A stretch of DNA of 64,000 nt from UKL13-3 sp044353855 (lineage in GTDB: Bacteria > Bacteroidota > Bacteroidia > UKL13-3): positions 620,001 through 684,000 of the forward strand of contig JBILBF010000002.1 of the NCBI GenBank assembly GCA_044353855.1, given 5' to 3'. Under the pieces are notes generated by a model. That model was given only the letters and a program-made list of their open reading frames with translations. It did not search any database and was not told the DNA's origin. Each line of letters opens with the position of its first letter. The first letter of the stretch is position 1. This document shows positions 62,807 through 64,000 of the stretch, in pieces. A program made the position numbers and the translations under genes.

Positions 62807-64000
62807 TTATTTAACTTCTAATGATAATGATGAAGGAATTACAACACCTCCAGCAGGACCCATTGCTTTTACTTGCAACAAGGTAATTCGATCACCTGTT
62901 CTAACATTGTTTAATACAGATTTTATCTCACCTGTTACAGCTTGACTTGTTCCTTTAAATGCACGTCCATCACCTTTTTTAGGTTGGTATACGACAGTAT
63001 ATTCAATGGGAGTAAATTTAATTCCTTCAAATGCAAAATCTTTAAGGTTTGCAAAAACAAAAGAAGCTGATTTTAACACACCTGCAGATACAGGACCACT
63101 TTGTTCGATAGAACCTAACATAGGCATAGGTTTAGGAATAGAACGTACTCTATATTTTTGAATACCCATCTTTTTAACTTGACCTCTACTATCCTTAACT
63201 GATGCAGAAATCTCAACCTCTTTCGTTGTACCTGTAACCTTTAACAAATAAGTACCTGATTGTGCGTCTGGGCGTAACGTACCACCTGCATTTACCGAAA
63301 CTAGAATATCTTTTGCAGAGAAACCTGGTACCGATACCGATATTGGATTATCCAACCCAATATAAACAACATTCATTTTAGTAGCTGAAATTACGGCTAA
63401 TGGTTTTAAGGCAGTATATGAAGATTTAAAAGGATAAGATTCAATCTTGCCATTCGATCTTTTGGTAGTAATCACTCCATTTATTTCATTTTCTCCTTCA
63501 CGAGATGGATTAGCGGTATATTTACCTACTCCATTTTCTACTTTGATAATTGAACCTCCAACTTTAATTTCTGCTTCCTGGCGAGTTGAAGCTGCTAAGA
63601 AAATATCCGCTGAATACTCGCTACCTAAAGTAATATAGGTTCCATTATTAGGAATTACCTTAGCTTCAAAATTCTCTACAATAACGATATCATCTGTTAA
63701 TCCAGCTTTTAAGATATCCAATACCTGTGATTCTGTATTTTTAACATCATTAACTGTTTTAGCCAACAAAGCAACAACAGCAGCTAAAGGAGTATGTTCA
63801 AACATTTCTGATTGCCATGTTTGGGTTGAACCTTTTTCAACTTCGGTAGTTAAATCACTTTTAACCAAACCACGTTTATCAACTGGTAATATTTCGATTA
63901 ATTTTGTTCTGGTTTCTTCAATTTTCTTTCTTAAAGCTTCACCATTAGCTCCACCATCTTTTACAATAAGGTAGTTGGCATGCAATTCGATATTGTCTGG
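62807..64000 (-). CDS. gldM: Gliding motility / type IX secretion protein GldM (PorM), C-terminal part
   Basis: The frame is open to the window edge and lacks the N-terminal transmembrane helix, so the gene is cut off at 64000. The visible part is about 397 residues. It has a helical start (NYLIVKDGGANGEALRKKIEETR, with QSEMFEHTPLAAVVALLAKTVNDVKN). Immunoglobulin-like domains follow: YITLGSEYSADIFLAAST, GIQKYRVRSIPKPMPMLG and GFSAKDILVSVNAGGTLRP. It ends VIPSSLSLEVK. GldM spans the periplasm with GldL and couples the proton motive force to T9SS. A TTG near 63985 is not the true start. Confidence 0.93.
   Translation of the reverse strand, partial: PDNIELHANYLIVKDGGANGEALRKKIEETRTKLIEILPVDKRGLVKSDLTTEVEKGSTQTWQSEMFEHTPLAAVVALLAKTVNDVKNTESQVLDILKAGLTDDIVIVENFEAKVIPNNGTYITLGSEYSADIFLAASTRQEAEIKVGGSIIKVENGVGKYTANPSREGENEINGVITTKRSNGKIESYPFKSSYTALKPLAVISATKMNVVYIGLDNPISVSVPGFSAKDILVSVNAGGTLRPDAQSGTYLLKVTGTTKEVEISASVKDSRGQVKKMGIQKYRVRSIPKPMPMLGSIEQSGPVSAGVLKSASFVFANLKDFAFEGIKFTPIEYTVVYQPKKGDGRAFKGTSQAVTGEIKSVLNNVRTGDRITLLQVKAMGPAGGVVIPSSLSLEVK

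Overview
The window is AT-rich chromosomal DNA from a member of the Bacteroidota (Flavobacteriia/Sphingobacteriia/Chitinophagia-like rather than gut Bacteroidales). The evidence is gldM and gldN of the type IX secretion (T9SS)/gliding machinery at the right end, a secreted metalloprotease with a T9SS C-terminal sorting domain, the parA-parB-DUF5683-dapB-lepB neighbourhood, promoters matching TTTG-N19-TAnnTTTG, the near absence of Shine-Dalgarno sequences, and many likely TTG or A-rich starts. The window begins inside an outer-membrane-protein gene and ends inside gldM. No rRNA genes, IS elements, prophage or CRISPR array were seen. One tRNA gene is present.

Layout. 1-5.2 kb: outer-membrane protein tail, coiled-coil membrane protein, rmlC with a tryptophan 2,3-dioxygenase family gene, ispD, a decayed DUF1569 gene, queA. 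5.4-8.1 kb: OmpA/TPR lipoprotein; a small conserved protein coupled to an FtsE-type ATPase. 8.1-14.3 kb: minus-strand operon of an ArnT-like glycosyltransferase, lolD, recQ and two GT4 glycosyltransferases. 14.4-16.2 kb: sucC and a DUF1801 gene. 16.3-24.5 kb: nine close or overlapping plus-strand genes. These are an ECF sigma factor, a putative anti-sigma factor, a CnrX/Spy-like sensor, a PqqD-like protein, an ATP-grasp ligase, a DapDC-fold PLP decarboxylase, a urea-transporter/M23-peptidase fusion, an outer-membrane barrel and a TPR protein. This is the best candidate here for an undescribed system. 24.6-27.8 kb: YrdC/Sua5, lipid kinase, TauE/SafE permease, asparaginase. 27.9-32.9 kb: lepB, dapB, DUF5683, parB, parA. 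33-38.8 kb: membrane protein, proline dehydrogenase, and the shikimate genes aroB-aroA-aroC. 38.9-44.5 kb: T9SS metalloprotease, topA, SirB1-like gene, then a candidate structured RNA. 44.8-49.3 kb: purA, fur-type regulator, relA/spoT, tRNA-Leu. 49.4-55.4 kb: tig, a nonsense-interrupted dtd, rsgA, crcB, DUF429, DUF2805 with a decayed DUF2256 partner, Ppx/GppA, maf. 55.4-64 kb: Ldh-family oxidoreductase, prohibitin-like protein, Fe-S protein, MFS transporter, clpP-clpX, gldM-gldN.

How the genes work together. Much of the window is housekeeping: aromatic amino-acid synthesis, chromosome partition, quality control by ClpXP and trigger factor, stringent response and translation accuracy. Envelope functions are T9SS, lipoprotein sorting, glycosylation and signal peptidase. 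Three broken genes (DUF1569, DUF2256, dtd) suggest local gene erosion, or for dtd possibly a sequence error. Functional calls rest on motif and family recognition by eye; no database search was run.
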